The position numbers and the translations under genes are program-made. From the NCBI GenBank assembly GCA_014155875.1, contig JACEFZ010022374.1, positions 62,001 to 126,000 on the forward strand: a DNA stretch of 64,000 nucleotides, written 5' to 3'. Source of the DNA: Cepaea nemoralis. Taxonomy: Eukaryota > Mollusca > Gastropoda > Stylommatophora > Helicidae. Numbering within the stretch: position 1 is the first letter of the stretch; every line of letters starts with the position of its first letter. Below the pieces are notes generated by a model. It made no database searches. It was not told where the DNA came from and worked only from the letters and a program-made list of their open reading frames with translations. This document shows positions 10,911 through 22,014 of the stretch, piece after piece.

Positions 10911-11261
10911 TTTTTAATCCAAGATATTAATAACTTGTATAGTATATTTATTTCTTTTACAATTAAATCGTCATCAGAAAGCGAGTTACTTTTCAATGTT
11001 ACCTCAAGCGTGTGGCTCGGTACATTTATTTTAGACTAATTTTATTTTCGGATTTGCTGTCCCTGACCTTTGACTTTACTGTCTACGTACAAGGCAGGAG
11101 GTTTGTGTCTTACTTCAACTGGTCCGTACCCCTTTACCTGTCTAACATGGGAGACTCCCACCAGCAGTTACGCTACCGCCGGCATAGCTTCTGGAGTCAC
11201 TGGAACACGTAATCCCCTCTACCACGTCAAGGTACAGACACAGTAGATGAGCAACAACATC
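10911..11261. other. No recognisable feature
   Basis: Poly(T) at about 10905-10914, otherwise unassigned. A 66-codon ORF has no motif. Confidence 0.5.
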
Positions 11262-11527
11262 GAATTGCTGGCTTGTGTCTATGATTGCGGGAAATAAGTT
11301 TACATCAGCTCAGCCATCCCTCTGAGTTGATGAATAGATTAAATCCCATTTAAATCAAACAAGCTTTCAGAACTACAAGATTAATGTCCTAAATTGATGG
11401 TTTGTGTCTATGATTGCAAGGAAATAATAGTTTTACGTCAGTCTAGCTATCTCTACGAGATGATGAATAGATGAAATCCCACCTGAATCCAACAAGCAAT
11501 CAGAACTGCAAGATTAATGTCCCAAAT
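11262..11527. repeat. Two-copy tandem duplication, about 135 bp unit
   Basis: GGCTTGTGTCTATGATTGC...AGATTAATGTCC at 11269-11392 recurs as GGTTTGTGTCTATGATTGC...AGATTAATGTCC at 11398-11522 with scattered substitutions. Confidence 0.85.
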
Positions 11528-11696
11528 ATGTCTACGATGCAGAGGGTTCGCTCATGTTGTCGTATAGTAGGACAGTAGAGGACTGACAAACTGGCCAAAG
11601 AAGGCGTCGGGACGCAACAACTAGATGTTGCAGTTACATATTGCCGAAAGAAATACCAAATAACACCACCCACAAAGTCATCAATTCAACTACAGG

Positions 11697-11965
11697 ATGA
11701 CAAAAATGTTAAACGGTTTAACATGCAAGAGGAGCGACACCACTGCTAGGCTTTCATCCCATATGGCGCGGTCTCTTTTAACCAGGCGACCTGTCGAAAG
11801 AAGCTTCCTTCGCACAAAGAACAAACTCTGTAGCTTAAGTGACGGCCCTCGGGAGTTTCCTAGCGGGTTACACTCGTTAGCCGAACAGCGTAGCCGGGAA
11901 TGGAAACCAAAACTTCCGGGACGCGAGGCAGGCAGAGTAACCACTTTGCCGCTGAGATTCCCAGG
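11697..11965 (-). mobile_element. tRNA-derived SINE, family 4
   Basis: The reverse strand has the family body (GGTCGCCTGGTTAAAAGAG, CATATGGGATGAAAGC) preceded by a diverged tRNA-like head near 11950. The family is defined by comparison with 20582-20830 and 48548-48795. Confidence 0.7.
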
Positions 11966-12234
11966 ATGCCAAATATTAGTTGAACAGATTGGACTTTAGA
12001 CTCAGGACATGCCATCACAGACTCAAGTGCACAACATTATAGGTTATCGTGACCGAGGGGTTAATTGCGCTTAAACTGCCTGTGCACTGACGTTGAGGTA
12101 GAGGATTCTTTCCACACACGGTTGGTTGTGCTATAACGTTGACTTGTCGTCCAGACGTCAATGGCAAGCTATAAAAGGTAAATTATACTAGAAAATCAAC
12201 CTATTGTGGATCGCAATGTCCAGCAAAGGAAATG
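11966..12234. other. No recognisable feature
   Basis: Unassigned sequence. Confidence 0.4.
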
Positions 12235-12648
12235 CAACATTCAGTACTTCATTTTTAATTCCCTGCAAACAAACCGCTTAGTTATTTTTAGCACTGACCT
12301 AGATCTGGTGGGATCGTCGATCTTCATAATAGAAATATCGGGTACACTCCGACTACAGTGAGGGTCCTCTGTACCCAGAAACATTTATTGCATTCATCGA
12401 TCGGTCAAGCAGCCCACCAGATACTCAACCGGAAGTGATCGGCAACACATTCAATTTATATGATTTTTATTTCAACGAATACATTACACAATAGCACGTG
12501 CTTGCCTTCTGCTTGCGAAAACAATTCTATGTCGGGATCTGTTGTGAATAAATGGACCCCTATACCCACTATGGTATCACCGTGATTTCCCGGGAACTCC
12601 CGAAATTCCTTTGTTTGCAGTGAATTAAAAATGAAGTATCGAACATTC
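12235..12648. repeat. Inverted repeat, about 37-bp arms
   Basis: ACTTCATTTTTAATTCCCTG (from 12246) and its near reverse complement CAGTGAATTAAAAATGAAGT (12618-12637) bracket about 340 bp. A fold-back element is possible, but no terminal duplication was found. Confidence 0.6.
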
Positions 12649-13039
12649 TTATAGACATTTCTAAAGATAGACTTTACATCAGTGTATGCATGCATGGAAG
12701 TACCTCATACTGCAGAACATACGCCACAAGACTCCCTTGGATGCCAAACTGTAGGTAACCTACAAGATCTGCATATTATAGTGCAGGTCGTACAGGAAAC
12801 AACGTGCAGATATAGGTTAATTTCAGGAATGCGAAACGAAGAGGAATGCGATTAATAGAAAACAATTCGCTTTAAGATGGTGACCAATTCCTTTCTTGTA
12901 ACCGTGTTCCTCTAAAGTGGTGACCACAGAAATCTACCCCACGCTTCGGCGCTTTCTACATCTACAAAGAACATGGCCAATGAAGTTGAAGGTCGTCATA
13001 ATTGAAACAATTGTACACCGAGAAGACCACAAGTGCACA
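12649..13039. other. No recognisable gene
   Basis: Unassigned. From about 13010 it contains AAGAAAGTCAAACATG-type words leading into the satellite. Confidence 0.4.
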
Positions 13040-13815
13040 TAAATAAGAAAGTCAAACATGCAAAGCCAGACAGTCACATGTATTTGTGGACAAGAAACTC
13101 ATATGTTCATAGTCTAGTAAGTCAGAATGTCCCATATGTGGTGGACACAATCTAGTAACTCAAAGCTTCACAAGCACAGAAGACATATGTGATGGACACA
13201 ATCTAGTAAATCAACGGTTCACAACCACAGAAGTCATATGTGGTGGACACAATCTAGTAAATCAACAGTTCACAACCACAGAAGTCATATGTGGTGGAAT
13301 TAGTCTAGTAAATCAACAGTTCACAACCACATAAGTCATATGTGGTCGACACAATATAGTAACTCAAAGCTTCACAACCACAGAAGTCGTATGTTGTGGA
13401 CACAATCTAGTAAATCAATAGTTAAAAACCATAGAAGACATATGTTGTGGACACAATCTAGTAAATCAAAGGTTCACAAGCACAGAAGATATATGTGGTG
13501 GACATAATCTAGTAAATCAAAACTTCACAACCTCAGAAGACAAACGTGGTGGACATATTCTAGTAAATTGCAAGTTCACATCCACAGAAGACATATGTTG
13601 TGGACACAATCTAGTACATCAAAGGTTCACAACCACAGAAGACATATGTTGTGGACACAATCTAGTAAATCAAAGGTTCACAACCATAGAAGACATATAT
13701 GATGGACACAATCTAGTAAATCAACGGTTCACAACCACAGAAGACATATGTTGTGGACACAATCTAGTAAATCAAAGGTTCACAACCACAGAAGACATAT
13801 GTGGTGGTCACTATT
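13040..13815. repeat. 51-bp tandem satellite, about 15 copies
   Basis: Unit reads roughly GTGGACACAATCTAGTAAATC, then AACGGTTCACAACCACAGAA, then GACATATGTG. Unit starts are spaced 51 bases (for example 13141, 13192, 13243, 13294). Copies diverge by scattered substitutions. No open frame is maintained. Confidence 0.92.
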
Positions 13816-14804
13816 AGCAAATCATTTGTACACATAGTCAAATAAGTCAAAGGTATACATAACTAAGAAAGAACTGCATACTGCGAATGCAGTAAAAATG
13901 AGATATTTCCAAAAAGAGACCAAAGGTACTAAATGAAAGAGGAAATCCATATTCCCAGAAAGACAAAACAGCACACGAGAACGTGATTGACTGCAGGAGA
14001 GTTAGGTAGTACCAAACTGAGACGCCATAGGGGTGTTTAGATTCTACCGAGACATAACAAACACAAACTCATTGGAGGTATTGTGTATGGTTTTATACTT
14101 GTGTTTCCGCAGAATCTTAACATTTCTCTTTGAAAGGAACACACCAATAAAACATGCAATTTGGTGATCGCTCTTGAGCCTAACATATGTTTAACTCTTT
14201 CAGAAGTAAATTTACAGTTTCTTTGTGTGTCTGTGATTACCATAAAAAGATGTCTAAGTCATAAATCATTCATGTTTTCCACGATGATTATTCTTAAATG
14301 ACAAGAAACTAAGCACAGATGTAAAGAATAGTTTAGATAAATTCATAGAAATAAAGAATGTTTTGTACGATTAATAAACACAATTCTACTACGATGTATT
14401 ATTAAACGTATTATTACACTTTAGTGTTTCAAGAAACAGAAATACAAAATTAAGACGTGTGGCAGTCGTCGAAAATAGCGCACTCATTGTGTCTCTTTCA
14501 TCGTGAGCTTGACACGAGTTAATAATAACTAGAGATGTAAAATATTAGTACTTGGCGAAGACAACTTTGCCGTCTATAAAATTATAGGTATTAACCTATT
14601 GGGTCTTGTGCCTTTTGATTCCAAGAACGCTTAAAATCAGCGTATCCTTTGATCTCTAGATCTTTCTGTGACTTCACTTTGTACCGATCAATAAATGTGA
14701 ATGTATTTCTCACGCTGTTCCAGCGGTTTCGAGAGTTCCCAGCAATTGTTATTTGATTTCCATTACGTATAGCTTACGTATTTTTTTTAAAAATATTGTT
14801 TGTC
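13816..14804. other. No recognisable gene
   Basis: The start carries degenerate AAGTCAAA-type repeats. The rest is AT-rich and unassigned. Confidence 0.45.
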
Positions 14805-15095
14805 TTTCGCTCTCTTTGAACTGAAGCGTAGTCCTAACGCGTACTTCTACTTCTAGTGTACAGGACTGATGTTTGCGTGTGGATTAGCTTTCCCCATTAC
14901 TAGTGTCCCTCGCCATCAGGCGAATCCGTTCCGACTTCTGAGGTACTTGCAATTTATATCTCCAAATCAAAGACGAGAAGTCAACATTTTAGTTCAACTA
15001 ATAGGTATAGGAGTTGAACCCGCTACCTTAGTATCAGTAAAGCTGAAGTTTACGAGCGTGCTTTCCTAACCATTTGGCCATGCTGACCTCCACAG
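14805..15095 (-). mobile_element. tRNA-derived SINE, family 3
   Basis: The reverse strand begins GGTCAGCATGGCCAAATGG (A-box-like), then GGGTTCAACTCC (B box), then the core CTGATGGCGAGGGACACTAG and GGAAAGCTAATCCACACGCA. It ends near CTTCAGTTCAAAGAG. Confidence 0.8.
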
Positions 15096-15096
15096 T

Positions 15097-15290
15097 GACC
15101 GTGGTAAAGAAGCTAAAATGTTTGTCTGCCAGCCCATTGGCCATGTATTTGAATCCCCATGGAAGCAGATTTGTCTAAACAGACTAGTACCTAGTCTCAC
15201 ACGGTTACTAGGTACTGTCACAGGGAGAACAGGAGGCTGGTGTGATATTGATTATATCACTACTACATCGAGAGTCGATTAATATATACA
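15097..15290 (+). mobile_element. tRNA-derived SINE, family 2 (diverged)
   Basis: Head GTGGTAAAGAAGCTAAAATG and B-box-like GTATTTGAATCCCC. The tail GGTGTGATATTGATTATATC matches other family 2 copies. It abuts the head of the preceding SINE. Confidence 0.6.
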
Positions 15291-15555
15291 ACTATTTGAT
15301 TAGCACCATGTATCCAACATGTGTGAATGCCTCAAAATGTTTCTTTACTTTAGGTTCACTCTAATATAACATAACTTTGTTATTTATTCTTTTCCTGTGA
15401 TCATTTTCCATGTAATTTTTTGAATATCGTATAACGCAGCAACGAGACATTGAAACAGCCACTAGCGTCTCTTCAATAGACAGAGAAATATGCCAGATGT
15501 GCAGTTTCCGAAGAAGAGTTGTTGCAGAAACATGAAAAGAAATAGAGGATTTAGA

Positions 15556-17036
15556 GTTGAGTTGAGTTGAGTTGAGTCAAGAACCGACATCACTGCACTC
15601 AGGACATTCCCATACGTGCTCAGTCCCCTCGTTCAACATCCAGCGAAGAGTCATACTACTAATCGTTCCCACCGCTATCTGATTAAATGTTCTCCTAGTC
15701 TTCCCTCTCAGGTTTGAGATTCTTCCAGAACTCCTGCCGATCCCCGCAATCTCATTCTTTTCCACATATGGGTTCTCATTCTGTTCTTCCGCCTTCTCCA
15801 CCTGGTCCCACAAGCGCACGACCACCTGCTCCTTGTCCATAGACAAGTTACCACCAAGAGGTGCATTCCCTGCTAGCCTATCAGCCTGTTTATTCCCCCG
15901 TACACCCTCATGGCCAGGGCAAAATATCCATACAATTCTCACAATCTGTGACCTCTGAAGCGACGAGAGCCATTCCACACGAAACATTCCTTTCTCCACC
16001 TTGCTAAGCATATTCTTTGAATCCGTAATGAACACAACGTGTGTTGCAATTGTCTCCTCTAGCCATCGGAATGCCGCTGTTACTGCCTACACCTCCATTC
16101 TCATGCTGGAGGTCGTGGTCTCATATGCCAGGCTGTCCTTTTTCAAGACTCGCCCATTAGCCTTTGCAATAAAGCCCCAGCCACTACGTCTGTTTCTCAC
16201 CACTGACCCATCGGTGTAGATGACTACGTCACCTTGATGTGTGTTGCTCTGGATCAGCTGTTGCACTTCACATTCAGTGCGGCCCGCTGCCCATTCTCTG
16301 CACTCACGACCCAGTGTTATTATTACATTGTGCCAGTCCGTCATGTCATTCGAAACTTCAACCCACTCTCTTCCATGATTGATGGTCTATAGATCACACA
16401 CCTGACTTATAGAAAATTCTGCCTGTGCCATCCAGGACCTGCATCGTCTTAGTCTATGACCCTTTACAATATCCATTGCTGCATGCAGCGGGTGATCCCT
16501 GTCTGCGGCAACTCTCAGGTACCATTTGGCTTGAAGGACCCTATGCCTATCCGTCATTGTAGGTAGCGCCAGGATATGCCTCATGCAGATAATTGGTGTG
16601 TCCTTTGTGCACCTCAGTGTTAACCGCATGGCAGCATTCTGTACGCGCTCCAACCTTTCAAGCTGGCTTTTTGTTACTGCCAGCAGCCCCAAACCATACT
16701 CAATGACAGCAATTATTAACTGCTGAAAGAGCCTGTACAGCATCCTCTGATCTACCCCGGTTGCTGCCATAGTCCTCAATGCATTAAGTCCCCTACCTGC
16801 CTTCACCACCAAATCCTCCACATGATCTTTAAAAGACAAACACCTGTCAAAGGTGATACCCAAGTACTTCAATTTACTCTCTCGACTAAGAGGACATCCA
16901 TTCAACATAATACCTGGGACGTCTGCCTTGATGATCCGGTTATCCAGTGAATACCACACAACCGATACCCTGTCTGGGTTTAAAATGGCCCCTGCGTCCC
17001 TGCACCACTCTGTCACCTTGTCTACCGCCACCTGTG
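15556..17036 (-). pseudogene. 5'-truncated I-like LINE with 12-bp target-site duplication
   Basis: The minus-strand frame from 17037 to 15577 is continuous except for two stops (TAG near 16384 and TAG near 16086). It begins just after the polymerase catalytic box (VDKVTEWCRDAGAILNPDR, KLKYLGITFDRCLSFKDHV), continues through ERVQNAAMRLTLRC, and ends in a complete RNase H domain: YTDGSVV, MRMEV, FITDSKN, PGHEGVRGNKQAD, then CPECSDVGS. An (ACTCA)n tail lies at 15556-15578. The perfect duplication AGAGGATTTAGA at 15544-15555 and 17037-17048 marks target-primed insertion with 5' truncation. Confidence 0.93.
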
Positions 17037-17405
17037 AGAGGATTTAGAAATAGAAGACAACTCGAAAGAATTGCATGAAAATATGAACAGATTTAATAAG
17101 AAGAAAAATAATATAACAGGACATAGTTGTATCAGAGGGAAAATGGAGTAATTATAATTAATAATACCGACTTAATAAAAAAGATGGACAGAATACACAG
17201 ACGATTTATTCTGGGACAGCAGGGTCAATAAACCAACATTGAATAATACTCAAGATGGACCAAACATATTAAAGGCTGAAGTAGAGAAGGCTATTAAAAT
17301 GAGGAAAGAGAGAAAGGCTGCAGGTCCTGACAAGATAACAACAGAGATGATAAAATCCTTATCCAGCTTTGGCATTGATACTATCACAGAATTATGTAAT
17401 TATAT

Positions 17406-17438
17406 ATATATTCATTCATTCATTGGCACCTTGCCGTC
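17406..17438 (-). mobile_element. LINE 3' tail relic with (AATG)n
   Basis: CATTCATTCATTGGCACC and TTGACAGACGATAGTTTG match 37055-37100, where the tail is (AGTC)n. On the minus strand it reads ...CTATCGTCTGTCAAGACGG, then GGTGCC, then (AATG)n. Probable 3' end of an unnamed LINE. Confidence 0.5.
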
Positions 17439-17797
17439 TTGACAGACGATAGTTTGTGCTTCAAAAAGGCTGGCTCTGCAGAACTTGGTGGAGTATTGAT
17501 ACATGACAAGGCAGACGTGGTTGCGGCCTTGTGGGAGCACGTGTACACCTCGGAGGAGCAAATGGATAACCATGGTCTGGCAAGAATGAGACAGCGAGGA
17601 GTGACGAGGGGATCTGGCCGACGCTCAACTCTCAGAGGAAAGGCGAGACGGACATATAATCAGATTGCTACTGGTACTATTGATGTTGGAACTCTTCGCT
17701 GGCTGCTGAGGATGAGAACGGAGCGCTTATGGGAATGCCCCGAATGCTGTGATGTCGATTCCTAAATTAGTCAATCAATCAATCAATCAAAGGCATA
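17439..17797 (+). pseudogene. I-like LINE 3' end, (TCAA)n-tailed
   Basis: The open frame reads KADVVAALWEHVYTSEEQM, RGSGRRSTLRGKARRTYNQI, TLRWLLRMRTERLWECPEC then CDVDS-stop. It is the post-RNase H C-terminal domain found in the other I-like copies. The CPEC motif and a simple (TCAA)n tail at 17770-17791 mark the true 3' end. A close relative on the opposite strand is at 63476-63675. Confidence 0.85.
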
Positions 17798-17830
17798 ATA
17801 ACATTTACCCATGACGGTAGCGAATGTGAC

Positions 17831-19015
17831 TGATAAGGCCAATACGCGCTGCAAATGTTCGTTCACAGTGAGTGCATGTGAACACGTGGTCATTTCCACC
17901 ATCATGCACCATCTTACGTTTCACACACTCGGTATGTGACTTATCTGCAATAATTTTCTCACTTTGTCTTTATTCCATTTCTGTTGTTTGCCCTCCATGC
18001 AACACGTTCAGCGGCGACTTGCTCCCAATGTGCATTATCAATGCCAGTATCAATCACGTCCCGCTTACACACAGCTTTGTATCGTAGTAGATGCCGAGCC
18101 TGAGATCTCTTACCCATCTGTAATTCACCAAAAAAGATGTCCTTTGGTACTCTACCATCATCCATCCTCCTAAGATGTCCTATCCATCTAAGTCTACGAA
18201 GACTAAGCATGGAATAAACCGTCACACAACCTGATCTTTCCAATACTTCAGTATTTGTGATTTTGTCTTGCCACTTAATACCAAGAATTCTTCGCAGACA
18301 CCGCATATGAAAGCTGTTTAAACGTTTCTCTTGGTGTGAGTAAGTTGTCCAGGTTTCACTGCCATAAAGAAGAGTACTAAGGACACAGGCTTGATAGACA
18401 AGGAATTTTGTTTTGGCAGTAAGCTTCCTGTTCTCCCAGACTCGTTTTCTTAACCTGTTCATTGTTGTTGCTGCCTTACCAATCCGGATGTTGATTTCCT
18501 GATCTAGGGATAATTTGCTATTTACCACTGATCCTAGATATGTAAAATGGTCCACCATCTCCAGTTCGGCGTCGTCAATAAAGATTGATGGTACCCCATG
18601 TGCACCGTGTGACATAATCTGTGTCTTCTTTTTGCTAATTGTTAAACCAAATTCAGAACAAGCATTGGATAATGCAGATAGTAGACATTGTAATTCTTCC
18701 TCAGAGTGGGTCGTAACTGCAGCATCATCTGCAAAAAGCAACTCACTGATCAGTACCCTCCTAATTTTGGTCTTGGCCTTCAATCTCTGAGCATTGTAGA
18801 GGCTGCCATCTGAGCGTGAGTGAATGTATATACCACCATCCTGATCACGAAAGGCATATTTCAGTAGAAGTGAAAAGTATATTCCAAAGAGGGTGGGAGC
18901 TAGTACACAACCTTGCTTAACTCCACTCTTGATTTCAAACTCTTCAGAAGTTGCACCATCAAACTTGAGTATACCCTTCATTCCTGTGTGGAACGATTCC
19001 ACAATGGACAGAAAT
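17831..19015 (-). pseudogene. LINE reverse transcriptase with C-terminal C2H2 zinc finger
   Basis: A 347-codon minus ORF covers palm and thumb: SGVKQGCVLAPTLFGIYFS, LISELLFADDAAVTTHSEEE (catalytic FADD), ISKKKTQIMSHG, DHFTYLGSVVNSKLS, LLYGSETWTTY, FHMRCLRRILGIKWQDKITN. It stops at 17959, but one frame over the peptide continues EKIIADKSHTECVKRKMVH and FTCTHCERTFAARIGLISH then IRYRHG-stop, a Cys2-His2 finger. A 1-base indel therefore separates the polymerase from its finger. The 5' part (endonuclease, fingers) is absent. It lies antisense inside the RTE-like host. Confidence 0.88.
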
Positions 19016-19795
19016 AATTCAAATCAATATAGATGAGGAAGTAGCTGAAGAACAATTCGGGCTCCGCAAAAACAGCAGCACCAGATAAGCAATAATCTCT
19101 TTGAGGATGTTAATTGAAAAATATTTAGAAGTTCAGAAAAGTGTATATGTTTGTTTTATAGACTACAAGAAAGCTTGTGATTGAGTACAACATGAACGAC
19201 TAAATGCATTCAAGACATAGTAGGAGTAGACGGAAAGGACATCAAGATTTATTAGTAACTTGTACAGGGAACAAGTGGCGTCTATTAGATGCGGAAATAA
19301 TTATTCGTCTCCCATAGAGATAAAAAGAGGAGTACGGCAGGGATGCGTGTTGTCCCCAAGCCTCTTCAACCTATCCACAGAAAGAATTTTAAACAAGTCG
19401 AAATGCCTGGACTTAACATCAATGGAAGAATCATAAATAATCTTAGATATGCTGAGAATACCGTGTTACTAACAAAAAGCAAGAAAGAGTTAAAAACCTA
19501 GTGGAACAATTAGACAGGCAAAATGCAGAAAGTGGCTTTTATATTAACATCCTAACGAAGAAAACTATGATAATTAGCAGTGGAAAGGAAAGGTAATTAA
19601 TGAACATCACAATAAGCGTAGACATAATAGAACAAGTAACAAGTTTCTCCTATCATGGACATGTAATGGCAGAAGTGAAATAAAAATAAAAAAGAGAATA
19701 GGAATGGCCAAATATACTTTCAGGAGCATTAAATTAGTATTAGCATCTAGAGAAATTACCAACGGATTAAAAATGAGAATTGTCAAACTTTTAAG

Positions 19796-20263
19796 TTAGA
19801 TGTCCTCTTTTGCTGATGTTCTGTTGAGAGTTATTACACTTTAACTCACTATGTTCGGATCAATGTTAACTCGTACTACACCGCGCGCCACTAGAGTGGC
19901 TCACAATTTACCAAATTTCAATTAGAGTGGCTATGTGAGACAACAAATCCTGGCGAAATAAACAATTTTGCTGGTTAATTAGTTAGTCAAAAGATAATTC
20001 TGAATGTATCTAGAAATATTATTTCAATCGTGTTCAAATCTTCTTCTCAGTATCTCGCCCAGCGAGAGTAGCGATTGACGGCACCATTTCCGTGTTGGTT
20101 GGCTAATCTGTTTTTCTACTTCCCCCATAGCGAACATGTTTAGCTTCGCCCGGTTTGACTTGATGTGCTTGGAGTCTGGTCAATGTTGTAGAGATCACAA
20201 CCACCCGTCTAGTCATTTGCTTGTCCTAATTCATTAAAAATCGTCAGGGTGTTATCCTAGTCT
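19796..20263. other. No recognisable feature
   Basis: Unassigned sequence downstream of the LINE host. Confidence 0.5.
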
Positions 20264-20490
20264 ATAGCTCTACCGCTTCCCAAGGAATATAAGTTCCACA
20301 GCCTATCTTACAGCTCGTCCACTCTCCACGGCATATAAGTTCCACAGCCTATCTTACAGCTCGTCCACTCTCCACGGCATATAAGTTCCACAGCCTATCT
20401 TACAGCTCGTCCACTCTCCACGGCATATAAGTTCCACAGCCTATCTTATAGCTCGTCCATTTCCCACGGCATCTAAGCTCTAACACCCAT
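20264..20490. repeat. 46-bp tandem repeat, about 4.5 copies
   Basis: Unit contains CACGGCATATAAGTTCCACAG, then CCTATCTTACAGCTCGTCC; the copies at 20300-20440 are nearly identical. Confidence 0.93.
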
Positions 20491-20581
20491 CTGCTCATTG
20501 TTTCCCCCTACACCCGCGACCTGTGACTCTCAAATGGACCAGATATTAGTTAGCCTTTACCTCCTCAATTCCAGCAGGATA

Positions 20582-20830
20582 TGAGTCACCGTGGCGAAGA
20601 GTTTACGTCGCTTGCCTCGCGATCCGAAGGTTGTGGGTTCGATTCCGGATGCCATCATTGGGTTCACGAGTGCAGCTTTCTCGGATACTACAGGAGATCA
20701 TCGCTAGAGCTACCGAGTTCGTGCTTTGTGCGACGCTTTCGGCAGGTCGCCCTGTGGAAAAAGACCAAGCTATATGGGATAAACTCGATGCAATGAAGTC
20801 GAACCTCTTGCTTTATAGAGATTTATGCAA
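20582..20830 (+). mobile_element. tRNA-derived SINE, family 4 (best copy)
   Basis: Head GTGGCGAAGAGTTTACGTCG with B box GTGGGTTCGATTCCGG. The body CGTGCTTTGTGCGACGCTTT, then GGCAGGTCGCCCTGTGGAAA, is very conserved. It ends near AATGAAGTCGAACCTC. Other copies are at 11.7 (-), 48.5 (-), 51.0 (-) and 61.1 kb. Confidence 0.82.
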
Positions 20831-21054
20831 TTGTCATCTGGCCAGCCCATCTTGATCTTCTTTAAGATACTCGTGTAGCCAGTCCTGGTTTTGCATGTAT
20901 TATTGCTAAGGCCTCCATTGTTAAATGCTCGTAGTCGTGGTAAAAGCTCCACTGTCATAAATCAGGCATGTTTTTCTCCGTCGTTAACCTTACAGTTCTT
21001 CATACAACTTAACATGTTTAAACCCATACGCTCAAAGTAATGTTTTTAATGGTC
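20831..21054. other. Short unassigned spacer
   Basis: Nothing recognised. Confidence 0.4.
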
Positions 21055-21494
21055 TTCTTCTTCTTCTTCTTCTTCTTCTTCTTCTTCTTCTTCTTCTTCT
21101 TCTTCTTCTTCTTCTTCTTCTTCTTCTTCTTCTTCTTCTTCTTCTTCTTCTTCTTCTTCTTCTTTTTCTTCTTCTTCTTCTTCTTCTTCTTCTTCTTCTT
21201 CTTCTTCTTCTTCTTCTTCTTCTTCTTCTTCTTCTTCTTCCTCCTCCTCCTCCTGATCCTCTTCTTCTTCTTCTTCTTCTTCTTCTTCTTCTTCTTCTTC
21301 TTCTTCTTCTTCTTCTTCTTCTTCTTCTTCTTCTTCTTCTTCTTCTTCTTCTTCTTCTTCTTCTTCTTCTTCTTTTCTCCCCCTCCTTCTTCTTCTCCTT
21401 CTGCTCCTTCTTCTCCTCCTCCTCCTGCTGCTGCTTCTCCTCCTCCTTCTTCTCCTCCTTCTTCTCATCCCCTTCTTCTTCTACTATTACGTCT

Positions 21495-21526
<32 letters not shown>

Positions 21527-21596
21527 TTCTTCTTCTTCTTCTTCTTCTTCCTACTCCTCCTCCTCCTCCTTCTCCTTCTCCTCTTCCTTTTCTTCT

Positions 21597-21628
<32 letters not shown>

Positions 21629-21665
21629 TTCTTCTTCTTCTTCTTCTTCTTCTTCTTCTTCTTTG
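21055..21665. repeat. About 610-bp (TTC)n microsatellite with CTC/CTG variants
   Basis: Nearly uninterrupted polypyrimidine strand; the reverse strand is (GAA)n. Poly-Phe and poly-Glu ORFs here are artefacts. Confidence 0.99.
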
Positions 21666-21859
21666 TCTTCATTGCAACACATTCTGATCTCAGATTGAAT
21701 AAATGCGAAGAAACAGCAGTCAACGTGAGATCGTTAACACCTTCATAGAGTTTGTACCCATATTGTGCAAGTGCACGCTACAATTGTTATCTCTGTTCTG
21801 AATATGTTGGACACACTAAATGGTTATCTATAATTTTACCGTTTTCACATGTACATTTA

Positions 21860-21939
21860 CTTACTTAGTTAGTTAGTTAGTTGGTTGGTTAGTTAGTTAT
21901 TTAGTTAGTTAGTTAGTTAGTTAGTTAGTTGGTTGGTTG

Positions 21940-22014
<75 letters not shown>

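Larger units (their letters stand above)
15440..19795 (+). pseudogene. RTE-like LINE host element, twice interrupted
   Basis: Three blocks belong to one + strand reverse transcriptase. Block 1 (about 15440-15555 and 17049-17405) reads KYARCAVSEEELLQKHEK, IEDLEIEDNSKELHENMNRF, then WTEYTDDLFWDSRV and KAAGPDKITTEMIKS (fingers motif AGPDxI). Block 2 (about 19010-19795) reads VAEEQFGLRKNSSTR, VYVCFIDYKKACD, IKRGVRQGCVLSPSLFNL, NLRYAENTVLL and ASREITNGLKMRIVKLL. The catalytic YADD is decayed to YAEN and several stops exist. Splicing out the 15556-17036 insert restores the frame of block 1. About 40 codons are missing at the second interruption. Confidence 0.85.

Noticed and set aside
13040..13815. 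CRISPR-like array (regular repeats)
   Set aside because: Repeats are directly contiguous 51-mers without unique spacers, in a eukaryotic context; the same holds for the 40-bp arrays.
21040..21687. Long ORFs of poly-Phe, poly-Glu, poly-Arg and poly-Lys
   Set aside because: Produced by the (TTC)n microsatellite; no start context or non-repeat domain.
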